Shown here piece after piece: positions 56,518-64,000 of a stretch of 64,000 nucleotides of DNA. Made by a program: the position numbers and the translations under genes. Position 1 is the stretch's first letter. Each line of letters begins with the position of its first letter. Origin of the DNA: Pseudomonas fluorescens HK44 (GTDB lineage Bacteria > Pseudomonadota > Gammaproteobacteria > Pseudomonadales > Pseudomonadaceae); the NCBI RefSeq assembly GCF_000217955.3, contig NZ_AFOY02000019.1:124001-188000 (forward strand). Direction: 5' to 3'. The notes beneath the pieces are model-generated. The model made no database searches, was not told where the DNA came from, and saw only the letters and a list, made by a program, of their open reading frames with translations.

Positions 56518-57660
56518 ATGCGTTGGGCGACTTATTTCGCCGTATTGGCCTCTGTCCTGAGCGTCGGCCTGGCCCTGGGTGTCAGCATGCCGCTGGTGTC
56601 GTTGCGTCTGGAAAGCTGGGGTTACGGCTCGTTTGCAATCGGCGTAATGGCGGCGATGCCGGCGATTGGCGTGCTGCTGGGGGCCAAGGTTTCAAGCCAT
56701 CTGGCGGCACGTTTCGGCACAGCCAATCTGATGCGCCTGTGCCTGTGGGCGGGGGCGTTTTCGATCGGCTTGCTGGCGCTGTTGCCGAGCTACCCGATAT
56801 GGCTCGTGTTGCGGCTGATGATCGGGGTGATCCTGACCCTCGTGTTCATCCTAGGCGAGAGCTGGATCAACCAGTTGGTGGTCGAGCAATGGCGCGGGCG
56901 ACTGGTGGCGCTGTATGGCAGCAGTTATGCCCTGAGTCAGCTGTCCGGTCCGTTGCTGCTGGGCGCGTTGGGCGCCGACAATGATTTCGGCTTCTGGGTG
57001 GGTGTCGGTTTGCTGGTGACGTCGCCGTTGTTGCTGTTGGGGCGTAGCGGCGCGCCGAGCAGCGAAGCCTGCAGCGTGACGTTCAGCGACTTGCTGAGCT
57101 TCTGCCGTGGCCTGCCGGCGATTGCCTGGGCGGTGTCGCTGTTTGCAGCCTTCGAGGCGATGATCCTGACCTTGCTGCCGGTGTATTGCCTGCGCCAGGG
57201 CTTCAGCGCTGAAATCGCCCTGGCGATGGTCAGCACCGTAGTGGTTGGCGATGCGTTGCTGCAACTGCCGATTGGGGCGCTGGCGGATCGACTGTCGCGG
57301 CGTACGTTGTTTGCCGGTTGCGCAGTCATCCTGATGCTCTCGAGCCTGGCGATTCCGCTGTTGATCGAGACCTTGCTGATCTGGCCGTTGTGGGTGTTGT
57401 TTGGCGCCAGTGCCGGCGGCTTGTTTACCTTGTCGCTGATTCTGATCGGCGAACGCTACCGTGACGATGCGCTGGTGCGAGCCAATGCTCACATCGCGCA
57501 ACTGTGGGGCATCGGATGCCTGATCGGCCCACTGGCGGCCGGTGCCGGCAGTCAATGGATCAGCGGGCATGCCTTGCCGTTGCTGATGGCGGCGGGGGCG
57601 TTTGGGCTGGTGATTCTGTTGATGCGCCAAGGGGCGTTTGGCACGGTGCAGCCCGCGTAA
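56518..57660 (+). CDS. MFS transporter (YcaD-like)
   Basis: 380 residues, 12 probable helices. The N-terminus GVSMPLVSLRLESWGYGSFAIG and the middle ALADRLSRR motif fit the MFS branch that includes YcaD. Substrate unknown; the place after kauB suggests amine or amino-acid efflux or uptake, but this is weak. CAGGAG precedes the ATG at 56518; the longer frame from 56431 runs through REP DNA. Confidence 0.85.
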   Translation: MRWATYFAVLASVLSVGLALGVSMPLVSLRLESWGYGSFAIGVMAAMPAIGVLLGAKVSSHLAARFGTANLMRLCLWAGAFSIGLLALLPSYPIWLVLRLMIGVILTLVFILGESWINQLVVEQWRGRLVALYGSSYALSQLSGPLLLGALGADNDFGFWVGVGLLVTSPLLLLGRSGAPSSEACSVTFSDLLSFCRGLPAIAWAVSLFAAFEAMILTLLPVYCLRQGFSAEIALAMVSTVVVGDALLQLPIGALADRLSRRTLFAGCAVILMLSSLAIPLLIETLLIWPLWVLFGASAGGLFTLSLILIGERYRDDALVRANAHIAQLWGIGCLIGPLAAGAGSQWISGHALPLLMAAGAFGLVILLMRQGAFGTVQPA

Positions 57661-57732
57661 TGTGTAGCAGCTGCCGAACGCAGGCTGCGCCAGCGGCTAC
57701 GGACGGTGTGATGGCGCAGGATCATGCAGTTC

Positions 57733-59298
57733 TTAGAGCATCCGCTCCAGTCCCACCGATTTGCTGAGCCAGGCATTGAAATGTCGCCACCAGCTTCCCG
57801 GCTCTCGGGTCAGGGTGTGTGGCTGGCCGTTGTCTTCAGTGGCCCACACCACCTGGCCATTCTCCAGTCGTGCCTCATAACTCAAGGCCGGTGACATCCC
57901 TCGCAGGGCCAGTTCGCGAACCTGTTCGGCGAGTTCCGGGCTGTCCACCAGCACCCCGACTTCAGTGTTCCAGAGCACCGAGCGCGGATCGAAATTGAAC
58001 GAGCCGATGAACGCCTTTTGCCGGTCAAAGATCATCGCCTTGCTGTGCAGGCTGGAGTCGGAACCACGGGAGGCGGCGTTGTGGAACAGGTTCGGACCAC
58101 TGCCACCGTGCTCGCCGGGTTGACGGCGCAACTCGAACAACTTCACGCCATGTTCCAGCAACGCTTTGCGGTAAGGCGCGTAACCACCGTGTACGGCCGG
58201 CACGTCGGTGGCGTCCAGGGAATTGGTCAGCAAGCTGACGGACACCCCGGCATCCGCGCGTCCCGTCAGGTAGACCAGCCCTGTCTGGCCTGGGACGAAA
58301 TAGGCCGAGATCATGATCAGCTCGTTACTGACGCCTTGTAACTCGGGCGTCAGTTGGGTGGTCAGCAGCAATTGCGGGTCCGGTTCGTCCTTGGCCAGCA
58401 CCTTGCTCGGTGCGTCCCACAATGCCTGGTTCCAGGCCCAGATCAATTCGCGCCGCCAGACATCCAGGTGTGGATGGGTCTGGTAAATCTTCAGTTGCTG
58501 GTACAGCACATGGTTCTGTTGGCGGCTGCCTTCCAGCGACTCTTGCAGTCGCAGTCGGGTGTTGGCCAGATCCTTTGCCGTGGGTTTGCCCGAGATAAAC
58601 TCATCAATCGGTTTGCTCAGGGCGCTGTTCCAGTATTGGTCGAAACTGTGCCCGAGCTGCTCGGCCACCGGGCCGATGCCGAGCATGTCGATGTCGGTGA
58701 AATTCAGGTCAGGCTCGGCATCGAAGTACTCGTCGCCCAGATTACGGCCACCGACAATGGCAGCGCTGTTGTCCGCCAGCCACAGCTTGTTGTGCATGCG
58801 CCGATGCTGCAAAGACAGGTTGAACAGCCGCCCCATGGTACGGGTCAGTCCGGTGCTGCGGCCCAGGTGCAGCGGGTTGAACAGGCGAATCTGAATCTGC
58901 GGATGCGCAGCCAGGGTGGCGATGATCTGGTCCAGGCCATCGCTGGTGGTGTCGTCGAGCAGAATGCGTATGCGCACACCGCGGTCGGCGGCCTTGAGCA
59001 GCTCTGCCACCAGCAACCGTGTGCTGACACCGTCGTGGACGATGTAGTACTGCAAGTCGAGGCTGCTTTGCGCATTGCGAATCAGCTCGGCACGCGCCAT
59101 GAAGGCTTCACTGCTGTTGGGCAGCAGGCGGAAACCGGAGCGGCCCTGATACGCCGCCGCCTGTGCCTGGATCGAACGTCCGAACGCAGAGTTCGCCGCT
59201 GGCAACGCCTGGCTCGGCTCGTGATGTACGGTGAGAGAGGTGCAGCCGCTCAGTAGCGAGACGAGCGGCAGAAAAAGCAGGGCTTGTCTGGGGCGCAA
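57733..59298 (-). CDS. Phospholipase D family lipoprotein (cardiolipin-synthase-like)
   Basis: 521 residues. Lipoprotein signal with LLSGC (Cys19). Two HKD active-site motifs: HNKLWLADNSAAIVGGRN (about residue 168) and HSKAMIFDRQKAFIGSFNFD (about 422). This resembles ClsC/YmdC-type phosphatidyltransferases, here membrane-anchored outward by lipid. Activity on cardiolipin is inferred. Convergent with the MFS gene. Confidence 0.9.
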   Translation of the reverse strand: MRPRQALLFLPLVSLLSGCTSLTVHHEPSQALPAANSAFGRSIQAQAAAYQGRSGFRLLPNSSEAFMARAELIRNAQSSLDLQYYIVHDGVSTRLLVAELLKAADRGVRIRILLDDTTSDGLDQIIATLAAHPQIQIRLFNPLHLGRSTGLTRTMGRLFNLSLQHRRMHNKLWLADNSAAIVGGRNLGDEYFDAEPDLNFTDIDMLGIGPVAEQLGHSFDQYWNSALSKPIDEFISGKPTAKDLANTRLRLQESLEGSRQQNHVLYQQLKIYQTHPHLDVWRRELIWAWNQALWDAPSKVLAKDEPDPQLLLTTQLTPELQGVSNELIMISAYFVPGQTGLVYLTGRADAGVSVSLLTNSLDATDVPAVHGGYAPYRKALLEHGVKLFELRRQPGEHGGSGPNLFHNAASRGSDSSLHSKAMIFDRQKAFIGSFNFDPRSVLWNTEVGVLVDSPELAEQVRELALRGMSPALSYEARLENGQVVWATEDNGQPHTLTREPGSWWRHFNAWLSKSVGLERML

Positions 59299-59385
59299 AT
59301 CGGAGTTTCCGCGAATGGGCAGGATCCGGAGTATGGCACGGCATTTGGCAAGGCTCCGTGAATGCTCAAGCGTCGGTTGATGGCG

Positions 59386-60816
59386 TCATATGTCCTGGTG
59401 ATGCTCGGCCAGTAGCTTGATCGCTGCCGCGCCGACCTTGCGCACCGCCTCTTCAATCAGCGGTGTCGGTTTGGCCGAGTAGTTCATGCGCAGGCAATTG
59501 CGGTACTTGCCCGAGGCGGAAAAAATACTGCCGACGGCAATCTGTACGCCTTGGTCGATCAGCGCACGATTCAGTTTCAGTGTGTCGAAACCTTCCGGCA
59601 GTTCAACCCACAGCATGAAGCTGCCTTGCGGACGGCTGGCGCGGGTGCCGGCGGGAAAGTAGCGGCTGACCCAGTCGAGCATCAGGTCGCGATTTCGCTG
59701 GTATTGCGTGCGCATCCGCCGCAAATGCGGTTCGAAGTGCCCGCCCTTGAGGAATTCGGCAATCGCAATTTGTGGCTGTGGGGCGGTGGAGCCGGTGCTG
59801 ATGTATTTCATGTGCAGCGCCCGCTCCAGGTACCGGCCCGGCGCGACCCAACCGATGCGCAGCCCCGGCGCCAAGGTCTTGGAAAACGAGCTGCAGAGCA
59901 GGACGCGGCCGTCTTCGTCGAAGGATTTGATCGTGCGGGGACGCGGGTAGGTGTAGGCCAGTTCGCCATACACATCGTCTTCGATGATTGCCACATCGAA
60001 GCGCTGTGCCAAGGTCAGCAGCGCCCGTTTGCGCGCCTCCGGCATGATGTAGCCCAACGGGTTGTTGCAGTTGGGGGTCAACTGTATGGCTTTGATCGGC
60101 CACTGTTCCAGTGCCAGTTCCAGCGCCTCGAGGCTGATCCCGGTGAGCGGATCGGTGGGAATCTCCAGGGCTTTCATGCCCAGCCCTTTGAGGGTCTGCA
60201 TGGCGCCGTGAAAGCTTGGTGAGTCGACGGCCACGATGTCGCCCGGTTCGCAGATCGCGCGAATGCTGGTGGACAGCGCTTCGTGGCAACCGGTGGTGAT
60301 CACCAGGTCGTTGGCGCTCAACTGGCAGCCGGAATCGAGCATCAAGCGGGCAATCTGTTCACGCAGTTCGAGGGTGCCGTAGATGTTGTCGTAATACAGG
60401 CCTGGCATGTCCTGCCGCCGGCTGATCCGCGCCAGTCCGCGCAACAGGGGCTTCATGGTCGGCGTAGTGATGTCCGGCATGCCGCGCCCGAGCTGCACGA
60501 CGTCCTTGCGCGGGACGGCGCGGATCAGCTCCAGCACCTGATCCCACTGGGAAATGTCCACCGGGCGCTGAGCCGGGCGGCCAACGACGGGCAACTCCGG
60601 TAGCTCGCGCCCGGCCGGAACGAAATAGCCGGATTTCGGCTTCGGCATTGCCAGCCCACTGTCTTCCAGTACCCGATAGGCCTGCTGCACCGTGCTCAGG
60701 CTGACCCCGTGCTCGACACTCAATGCCCGCACCGAAGGCAGTCGGTCACCCGGACGGTAGAAGCCCTGTTCGATGCGCGTGCCGAGCAATTCGGCGAGGT
60801 TGACGTAAAGGGTCAT
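59386..60816 (-). CDS. MocR/PdxR-type regulator (GntR HTH plus aminotransferase domain)
   Basis: 476 residues. Winged helix of the GntR type at the N-terminus (LPSVRALSVEHGVSLSTVQQAYRVLE), then a type I aminotransferase-like domain with PLP Lys in SSFSKTLAPGLRIGW. These regulators sense amino acids or PLP. Divergent from a DUF1127 gene across a 178-base gap with repeated ATACAG/CTGTAT motifs, probably its operator. The ATG at 60816 is preferred to 60864. Confidence 0.92.
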   Translation of the reverse strand: MTLYVNLAELLGTRIEQGFYRPGDRLPSVRALSVEHGVSLSTVQQAYRVLEDSGLAMPKPKSGYFVPAGRELPELPVVGRPAQRPVDISQWDQVLELIRAVPRKDVVQLGRGMPDITTPTMKPLLRGLARISRRQDMPGLYYDNIYGTLELREQIARLMLDSGCQLSANDLVITTGCHEALSTSIRAICEPGDIVAVDSPSFHGAMQTLKGLGMKALEIPTDPLTGISLEALELALEQWPIKAIQLTPNCNNPLGYIMPEARKRALLTLAQRFDVAIIEDDVYGELAYTYPRPRTIKSFDEDGRVLLCSSFSKTLAPGLRIGWVAPGRYLERALHMKYISTGSTAPQPQIAIAEFLKGGHFEPHLRRMRTQYQRNRDLMLDWVSRYFPAGTRASRPQGSFMLWVELPEGFDTLKLNRALIDQGVQIAVGSIFSASGKYRNCLRMNYSAKPTPLIEEAVRKVGAAAIKLLAEHHQDI

Positions 60817-60849
60817 GGTGCAGCCTCGGTGAAGAGATTCAGGGGACCA

Positions 60850-60932
60850 GTACAGATGGGGCAAAAATACAGGATTCAGTCGCTAAAACGGGAAATCTGT
60901 ATGGAGGTAATACAGCCACTTTGAATCTGTAA
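60850..60932. promoter_or_regulatory. Operator-like array in front of the MocR regulator
   Basis: Five related hexamers: GTACAG 60850, ATACAG 60867, CTGTAT 60897, ATACAG 60910, CTGTAA 60927. The central pair forms the dyad CTGTAT-N7-ATACAG. MocR regulators usually bind such repeats between their gene and the divergent target. Confidence 0.6.
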
Positions 60933-60994
60933 CGGGTTTACCGGCCCGCGCATCATGGAATCTCTGGTGACCCAAGTAAACAGGAGCAATCAAA

Positions 60995-61240
60995 ATGAAC
61001 GGCTTGAGCGATGTGCGGCTGACGTTACACAGTCAGGAACTGGAGGCAGGGCAGGAAAAGAGCATGCGCGCGGCAACGATGCGAAATGCCCCGTCCGGTC
61101 TCGGTCGCTGGGGGCTGTTCTGGCATCGTTTGCACACGCGCAAGGCCTTGCTTGAGCTTTCGCCCGAGCAGTTGCGCGATGTGGGGCTGAGTCGTGAGCA
61201 GGTGCGGGAGGAGGGGCTTAAACCCTTTTGGAGGCTTTGA
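60995..61240 (+). CDS. DUF1127 small protein
   Basis: 81 residues. The C-terminal 45 (RWGLFWHRLHTRKALLELSPEQLRDVGLS) are the DUF1127 motif, Arg-rich and linked in some bacteria to RNA binding and phosphate or carbon adaptation. AGGAGCAATCAAA precedes the ATG. Likely target of the divergent MocR regulator. Confidence 0.88.
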   Translation: MNGLSDVRLTLHSQELEAGQEKSMRAATMRNAPSGLGRWGLFWHRLHTRKALLELSPEQLRDVGLSREQVREEGLKPFWRL

Positions 61241-61264
61241 GCTATTTGGCGCTCTCGCGGCCCA

Positions 61265-61348
61265 ATCGCGGGCAAGCCTTGCTCCTACAGGGATGGTATC
61301 CGTCATGCGATCAACGCTGGACCTGTAGGAGCAAGGTTTGCCCGCGAT
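61265..61348. repeat. REP pair, family 3
   Basis: ATCGCGGGCAAGCCTTGCTC and TGTAGGAGCAAGGTTTGCCC in inverted orientation, between convergent DUF1127 and flavoprotein genes. Same family as the element behind pstS. Confidence 0.88.
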
Positions 61349-61375
61349 GGCGTCCGTAGGGGCGCAAAGAATCTT

Positions 61376-62689
61376 TCAGACCAACTCTTTCATCCGGTGC
61401 CACAACATCCCCAACGCCAACAACGGCGAACGCAAATACTTCCCGCCCGGAAAGGTAATGTGCGGCACCTTGGCGAACAGATCGAACCCCCCACCTTGCT
61501 GACCGCTGATGGCTTCGGCCAGCAGCTTGCCCGCCAGGTGGGTGGCGTTCAGCCCATGGCCGGAGTAGGCCTGGGCGTAATACACATTCGGCTGGTCCTT
61601 GAGCCGACCGATCTGCGGCAGGCGGTTGGCGCCGATGCCGATCATCCCGCCCCATTGATAGTCGATCTGCACCCCGGCCAGTTGCGGGAAGACGTCGAGC
61701 ATCTTCGGGCGCATATACGCGGCGATGTTCGCCGGATCGCGACCGGAATAGTGGCAGGCGCCGCCGAACAGCAAGCGCCGATCCGCCGAGAGCCGGTAGT
61801 AGTCCAACGCCACTCGCTGATCGCAGACCGCCATGTTCTGCGGTAGTAATGCGTGGGCCTGCGCTGCGCTCAAGGGTTCGGTGGCGATGATGTAACTGCC
61901 GGCGGGCAGCACTTTGCCGCTGAGTTCGGGGTTCAGGTCGTTGAGGTAGGCGTTGCAGCCCAACACCAGGGTCCTGGCACGGACCGAGCCTTGCGCGATG
62001 TGGACCTTGACCTCGCTGCCATAGTCGATGCGGGTCACGGCCGATTGCTCGAACAGCTTCACGCCCAGTTGCTGCGCCGCAGCGGCTTCGCCCAAGGCCA
62101 GATTCAGCGGGTGCAGATGCCCGGAGCCCATGTCGATCAGGCCACCGACGTAGCGGTCGGAACCGACCACGCTGTGCATTTCATGGGCTTGCAGCAGTCG
62201 GGTCTCATGGCGATAGCCGAGGCTGCGCAGCTCGGCCGCGTCTTCGGCGAAACCTTCAAGGTCGCGAGGTTTGTTGGCCAGGTCGCAGTAACCCCAGGTC
62301 AGGTCGCAGGCGATCTGAAAATGCTCGATCCGTTGCCGGACAATTTCCACCGCTTCCAGGCCCATGAGTTTCATCTGACGGACGCCGTCCGTGCCGATCA
62401 CCTCGGCAAACTGATCAAGGCCATGACCCACGCCGCGAATCAGTTGCCCGCCGTTGCGCCCACTGGCGCCCCAGCCGATCTTGCGCGCTTCGAGCAGCAC
62501 CACGCTGAGGCCGAGTTCGGCCAGCTCGATGGCGGTGTTCAGCCCGGAGAACCCGCCGCCCACCACGCACACGTCCGCCAGCAGTTCACCTTTGAGTTCC
62601 GGATAGTCGGGTTGCGGCAGGCTGCTGGCGGCGTAGTAAGACGCCGTGTGCCGGTTGTTCGGGGCAGGTTGCGGAACGCGGGCGTTCAT
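61376..62689 (-). CDS. FAD-dependent oxidoreductase, PuuB-like
   Basis: 437 residues. FAD fold near residue 40 (VCVVGGGFSGLNTAIELAE), GWGASGRNGGQ as the second dinucleotide contact, and a C-terminal GHGLNATHLAGKLLAEAI segment typical of DAO-type oxidases. Closest relatives are gamma-glutamylputrescine oxidases, which would feed the neighbouring aldehyde dehydrogenase. Substrate inferred. An extra three codons are possible from 62698. Confidence 0.88.
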   Translation of the reverse strand: MNARVPQPAPNNRHTASYYAASSLPQPDYPELKGELLADVCVVGGGFSGLNTAIELAELGLSVVLLEARKIGWGASGRNGGQLIRGVGHGLDQFAEVIGTDGVRQMKLMGLEAVEIVRQRIEHFQIACDLTWGYCDLANKPRDLEGFAEDAAELRSLGYRHETRLLQAHEMHSVVGSDRYVGGLIDMGSGHLHPLNLALGEAAAAQQLGVKLFEQSAVTRIDYGSEVKVHIAQGSVRARTLVLGCNAYLNDLNPELSGKVLPAGSYIIATEPLSAAQAHALLPQNMAVCDQRVALDYYRLSADRRLLFGGACHYSGRDPANIAAYMRPKMLDVFPQLAGVQIDYQWGGMIGIGANRLPQIGRLKDQPNVYYAQAYSGHGLNATHLAGKLLAEAISGQQGGGFDLFAKVPHITFPGGKYLRSPLLALGMLWHRMKELV

Positions 62690-62838
62690 GTGCGTCATCC
62701 GGGTTTCGTGTGTTTAGTAAATTTTACGGAGCATAAGCCGGACCTTTCGGCATGGGCAACACTGGTCGGCTAATGCTGTCTGGCGCGAGGCTTTTAGGGC
62801 AAAATCCCACTCTGTTCACTTTCCCGGTACTCGCTTCG

Positions 62839-63192
62839 ATGAGCTGCAACAGTCAGAAAATCCGCGCTCTTCGCCAGCAAATCCCCTCATTCGAGTGCGT
62901 GCCCGGCTGCCATGACTGCTGTGGCCCGGTGACCACTTCGCCAGAAGAAATGTCGCGCCTGCCGCGTAAGACCAGGGCCGAGCAGGACGCCGCGATGGAT
63001 GAACTGAACTGTGTGCACCTGGGCCCTGATGGTTGCACGGTGTATGAAGAGCGGCCGTTGATCTGTCGGCTGTTCGGCACCACCAAGACCCTGCCGTGCC
63101 CCAATGGCCGCCGCCCGGTGGAGTTGATCCACCCTCGGGTCGAGAAGCAGATCCATGAATACATGGCCAGCACCCGGCAAGTCCTCGTTTAG
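62839..63192 (+). CDS. YkgJ family cysteine cluster protein
   Basis: 117 residues. Cys-rich pattern C-x3-C-x2-CC (ECVPGCHDCCG) and later CTVYEERPLICRLFG with a further Cys at TLPCPNG, probably binding zinc or an Fe-S cluster. Function unknown. The ATG at 62839 was chosen; the upstream frame from 62752 is not family-like. Divergent from the flavoprotein. Confidence 0.87.
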   Translation: MSCNSQKIRALRQQIPSFECVPGCHDCCGPVTTSPEEMSRLPRKTRAEQDAAMDELNCVHLGPDGCTVYEERPLICRLFGTTKTLPCPNGRRPVELIHPRVEKQIHEYMASTRQVLV

Positions 63193-63227
63193 AAGCCCCG
63201 TTGCTTCAGGTAGACCGAGTCGCTTCA

Positions 63228-63318
63228 ATCGCGAGCAGGCTCGCTCCCACATGGGGTCCTGCCGTACACAAAACAGTGCCCACTGAAAATCTACTGTGGG
63301 AGCGAGCCTGCTCGCGAT
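63228..63318. repeat. REP pair, family 1
   Basis: ATCGCGAGCAGGCTCGCTCC and TGTGGGAGCGAGCCTGCTCG, inverted, between convergent YkgJ and lrp genes. Confidence 0.92.
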
Positions 63319-63355
63319 GGCGCCCGTCCAGGCAACCATTTCCTCAGGTCTGACC

Positions 63356-63844
63356 TCAATCCGGAATCGGCAGGTTCAGGCTCTCTTTCACTTCTTCCAT
63401 CACGATATAGCTCTTGGACTCACGCACGTGGGGCAATTTGAGCAGGATGTCGCCCAGCAGTTTGCGGTACGAGGCCATCTCGGAAATCCGCGCCTTCACC
63501 AGATAGTCGAAATCCCCTGACACCAGGTGGCATTCCAGCACGTGCGGCAGTTTCAGCACGGCGCGTCGGAACTCTTCGAAGGTATCGCCGGACTTGTAGT
63601 CGAGGCTGATCTCGACGAACACCAGCAGGCTGCCCTTGAGGTGCTGCGGGTTGAGCCGGGCGTTGTAGCCCATGATGATCCCTTCGCGCTCCAGGCGTCG
63701 CACCCGCTCAGTGCAGGGCGTGGTCGACAACCCGACTTTTTCCCCTAGCTCGGTAAACGAAATTCGCCCGTCCGCCTGAAGGATGCGCAGGATATTGCGG
63801 TCGATCTTGTCCAGCTCGCGCTTGGTCTGAGTATTGGTCCGCAT
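63356..63844 (-). CDS. lrp: Lrp/AsnC family transcriptional regulator
   Basis: 162 residues: N-terminal helix-turn-helix (ISFTELGEKVGLSTTPCTERVRRLE) and a C-terminal RAM domain (FVEISLDYKSGDTFEEF...LVSGDFDYLVKARI). Very close to Lrp as found beside dadA in pseudomonads, where it activates alanine catabolism. dadA would lie just beyond the right edge. The frame to 63946 is longer, but the ATG at 63844 gives the normal length. Confidence 0.93.
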   Translation of the reverse strand: MRTNTQTKRELDKIDRNILRILQADGRISFTELGEKVGLSTTPCTERVRRLEREGIIMGYNARLNPQHLKGSLLVFVEISLDYKSGDTFEEFRRAVLKLPHVLECHLVSGDFDYLVKARISEMASYRKLLGDILLKLPHVRESKSYIVMEEVKESLNLPIPD

Positions 63845-64000
63845 AGGGGATGCGCCTCCGTAAAAAGCGATTTTGCCGAGAATTGTCGCCAAATATAGGC
63901 ACTTATATAGTGAAAAGCACTGGCGAATGTTTTTTACACTGCGCACATCTGTGATTTGAACAACAAACGTCAGCGGTAAGCCGCGATGAGGGATATTAAA
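63845..64000. promoter_or_regulatory. lrp upstream region at the window edge
   Basis: AT-rich for this genome (GCCAAATATAGGCACTTATA and beyond). Contains GAACAACAAACG (AACAACAA at 63959-63966), a possible Hfq/Crc motif in the leader of the next rightward gene, and the small hairpin GCGGTAAGCCGC. No gene begins before 64000. Confidence 0.4.

Noticed and set aside
63845..64000. Start of dadA at the right edge
   Set aside because: Synteny predicts it, but no coding start is visible before the window ends, so no gene is annotated.

Overview
The window is chromosomal DNA of a Pseudomonas of the fluorescens group. GC content is high and codon use is uniform. Gene order follows the Pseudomonas core chromosome: purEK; pst-phoU-phoBR; ubiAC; rubA-rubB-HU; recG-oxyR-tonB; spoT-rpoZ-gmk; rph-crc-pyrE; argB-algC-dut-coaBC-radC; rpmBG; kauB; lrp. 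Paired inverted REP elements typical of this group sit in most longer intergenic gaps. I see no tRNA, rRNA, CRISPR array or intact insertion sequence.

Layout. 1-4.1 kb: end of purE, purK, a small stress membrane protein, a DUF3299 protein, a hexose-phosphate mutarotase and a thioesterase. 4.4-5.7 kb: a metabolite/H+ symporter. 5.9-19 kb: phosphate block. pstS and pstC each have their own Pho box, then pstA, pstB and phoU follow, then a response regulator, an M23 peptidase, a CNNM transporter, phoR and phoB. PhoU and Pst sense phosphate, PhoR phosphorylates PhoB, and PhoB activates the boxes in front of pstS, pstC and probably phoB. 19-23 kb: ubiquinone head-group genes, the rubredoxin electron-transfer pair and an HU protein.

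23-29.8 kb is the accessory region and the most interesting part. It holds a type VI secretion scar: a VgrG-phospholipase (Tle1) fusion missing its front, with two small downstream genes of which one is a likely immunity lipoprotein, joined head-to-head to a Ser/Thr kinase also missing its front. The simplest reading is that a whole T6SS operon was deleted between them. Next come a DUF6124 gene with a long, highly structured leader RNA containing an upstream ORF, an SCP2-like protein, and a Fic/antitoxin pair.

29.9-51.7 kb is core housekeeping: HDOD protein, recG, oxyR, the exbB-exbD-tonB energy system, a sugar-nucleotide-type epimerase, ridA, stringent response (spoT, rpoZ), nucleotide synthesis (gmk, pyrE, dut), RNA metabolism (yicC, rph), carbon catabolite control (crc), arginine (argB), exopolysaccharide precursors (algC), CoA synthesis (coaBC) and radC. 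51.7-64 kb: a peptide-type ABC binding protein, ribosomal proteins L28/L33 with a clear promoter and a long leader, a cupin, the aldehyde dehydrogenase kauB, an MFS exporter, a phospholipase D lipoprotein, a MocR regulator divergent from a DUF1127 gene, an amine-oxidase-like flavoprotein, a YkgJ protein and lrp. Start codons were moved to the most plausible site where the longest frame clearly overran. All family names are from reading the protein sequences, not from searches.
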